64,000 nt of DNA, from positions 2,328,118-2,392,117 of the forward strand of contig NC_023757.2 of assembly GCF_000499845.2 (NCBI RefSeq). Direction: 5' to 3'. The notes beneath the pieces are model-generated. The model saw nothing but the letters and a program-made list of their open reading frames with translations. It was not told the DNA's origin and made no database searches. This stretch comes from Phaseolus vulgaris. Taxonomy: Eukaryota > Streptophyta > Magnoliopsida > Fabales > Fabaceae. Shown here in pieces: positions 62,036 to 64,000 of this stretch. Both the position numbers and the translations under genes were made by a program. Numbering within the stretch: the first letter of the stretch is position 1; every line of letters starts with the position of its first letter.

Positions 62036-63130
62036 ATTGTAAGGTTAAATACTTATGACTCGAATGTAAGATCATAGATTTTAACTAATTTGTGCAATAA
62101 TTTTTTCATTTATCTTCCTTTATTGTGTTCCATTCCAAACTTAAAAATTCATTTTAATTTATAAAGAAGTGTACTTTTTTTTCTCTTAAAATAAAAAATG
62201 TGTCTAAATATATCTTTTACTACTGTATTGTCTGGTATAAGACAGCTTTTGAAAAAACATATCTGCAGAAAGAAAAAAAGTTGATTACTCACACGCACTC
62301 ATAATGTTTCCTGATATGTTATGAGAAGATAAGTATGATTATTGAGCTTACCTACACATGTCCATATTCATGAACCCTTTCTCTTCTTTTCCTACTTTCT
62401 TACTACCTCACTTCTTAGCCTGCACAACAGAATGTGGTAGTGGAAGCATGCAGGTCAATCAAGGGGCTTTATGAAAAGTTGAACCCTAATTGTTTTTTCT
62501 ATTTGTTTTTCTTTTTTTATTGGTGTTTTGATCCGTTAATTTGTTTTTCTTCGCTTTAGTTTGTTGTCGGTAGAAGTTTTTGTCAGAGTGATATTTAGAA
62601 TAGATGTTTAGAAGATTTTTTACTGTTAGTCTACTCTTGTTCTCCTTATATATGAGTTGGATCACCCTTAAGTAGTTCATGTAAGAAATTATGTAAATTA
62701 ATTTCTATAAAGTGACTCACATGACTTGGAGTTTGGGTTTTGGATCCAAATATGATTTAATAATAATTATAATAGAATAAATGGTCCATTGGTTAACGTG
62801 AGAAATATATATATGATGATAAACCTAATAGGAAAACCTACATCCGATGGAGATTGGGAACTAAAGGCTATAGGGTTCTGTTTCTGCAAATAATAGTTGT
62901 TTCACTATTAACCATCACGAAAGTGTGTGACAATAACGGAATTGCTAAGAGATAGATTGAGACAAATGAGATAAAATAATTGCTAAAGTAGGATAACTCA
63001 TGGATCAAAGTAAGTGTCTATTCCTTCTTGATTGTATGGATATATGTGAGAATCATGATATGATAAGATCTGTATGAGGACATCATTGTATGTGTTCAAT
63101 TGTACGTTTATTCATGTTTTGATTTACCGT

Positions 63131-63174
<44 letters not shown>

Positions 63175-63871
63175 TGTTAATAAAAAAAAAGTTGAACCGT
63201 GATTCACTCAAGGCTAGTTTGTCCATTTAGGTCTGAATTATTAAGAGATGAGAAGGGATAGAAAGAAGGGTAACCAAACAAGGTGTTAGCATGCCAAACT
63301 GGGCACATAGCAACCTCAACTTGTTAAGGTACTATGTTGGTGTTTTTCAAAACAATGTGACCCCAGTAAATGTCATGTGTCAACTCAGATGGTGTTAGGG
63401 TTTTGACAGCATAGGGTCACAATGCAGTGGTTCCTTCATGAGGTCCTTAGAATTAAAGGGTTGCCCATATGGGAAATTATTCCTACAACTCACTACCTAT
63501 TCCATTCCACTTTTGCCAAAAAAACTATTACTTATATCTTCCATTTTTCTTCATATGCTTCATTGAATACAGGGAAAGTGCCATCTAGCTTGTATAAATA
63601 TTCAAGTGTTAGGCCGGTTGGCAGCATAAATAAATTGGCATTCCAACCACACAAAACATCTTTATAGGGTAATGGAAATAAGAATCCAATAAAAAATAAT
63701 GAAGAAAAATTAAGTGAAAACAAAAGAGTCTCATTACAATTCCATGTATGAGTCAGTCTTCAATTAGAGCACCTCCAACCGTTGAGTTGTAGCTTTTCTT
63801 CCCACTTTCAAACTCTACAAAATAGAGTTGAAAACATAGCAAGAATTCTCTTTTTTAACCATTTTTTTTAT
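62036..63871. other. Intergenic with a LINE-tail remnant and (AT)n tract
   Basis: 62500-62690 (+) holds the LINE-like words GATATTTAGAATAGATGTTTAG and GAGTTGGATCACCCTTAAGTAG. (AT)n lies at 63134-63170, followed by TTATTGTTAATAAAAAAAAAG, another tail. The segment 63400-63720 has higher complexity but no identifiable protein. Confidence 0.4.
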
Positions 63872-64000
63872 TATTAGAAAATGGATTTTAAGTGTAATTC
63901 TATTTTATAAAACCGGTTAATGAGTTTGTCTTCATTTATATATTATGAAATGTTTTACTTAGATTCTGATATCATATTAAAAAATAACTTTAAATCTAAT
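63872..64000 (-). mobile_element. TRIM fragment running off the window end
   Basis: Contains ATGGATTTTAAG and ATAAAACCGGTTAATGAG of the TRIM LTR, then TTCTGATATCATATTAAAAAAT, the complement of the primer-binding site and start of a second LTR. The internal region between them is mostly deleted. Confidence 0.6.

Noticed and set aside
1..64000. tRNA, rRNA, miRNA precursors and CRISPR-like arrays
   Set aside because: No tRNA T-loop/anticodon pattern, rRNA core, known miRNA sequence or spaced identical repeats were found by eye; a covariance-model scan would be decisive.

Overview
This is a 64 kb piece of A+T-rich plant nuclear DNA. The two real genes have GT-AG introns and plant-specific families, and the rest is a nested landscape of transposable-element debris (TRIM, Ty1/copia, L1-type LINE, CACTA and hAT MITEs). 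The repeat types and gene sequences suggest a legume, probably of the bean/cowpea group; the species is an inference. No bacterial, organellar, CRISPR, rRNA or convincing tRNA features were seen.

Layout. (1) 1-3076, minus strand: the 5' part (seven exons, the last cut by the window edge) of a PHO1-type SPX-EXS phosphate exporter gene, closest by recall to PHO1;H1. (2) 3.1-41.2 kb: 38 kb with no intact host gene. It holds TRIM copies, many palindromic CACTA-type MITEs, LINE 3' ends, degenerate copia pieces, a three-and-a-bit-copy tandem repeat of about 0.84-0.92 kb (33.6-36.4 kb), an inverted-repeat element carrying AT-hook exons (36.7-38.6 kb), a large duplicated rearranged copia block (29.3-30.7 and 38.2-40.7 kb), and a 1001-bp TG...CA insertion with 5-bp target duplications that looks like a solo LTR. 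(3) 41226-45845, minus strand: a complete five-exon ABCG half-transporter gene (671 residues) of the ABCG21/ABCG14 type. (4) 46-64 kb: intergenic DNA with more MITEs, LINE tails, a copia gag-RT fusion remnant, a GC-rich hAT MITE with a perfect 8-bp target duplication, and TRIM pieces.

How the genes relate. Both genes encode membrane transporters on the same strand, but they are about 38 kb apart and nothing in the sequence links them functionally. PHO1;H1 relatives load phosphate into the xylem. ABCG half-transporters dimerise and export hormones, lipids or secondary metabolites; the substrate here cannot be read from sequence.

No clear new biological system was found. The best leads are structural: a TIR element carrying an AT-hook gene with homologous exons elsewhere in inverted orientation, the tandem promoter-plus-short-exon repeat, the duplicated copia block with RT placed before gag, and a 36-bp exon-end duplication inside the ABCG gene. 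All coordinates and splice sites were read by eye.
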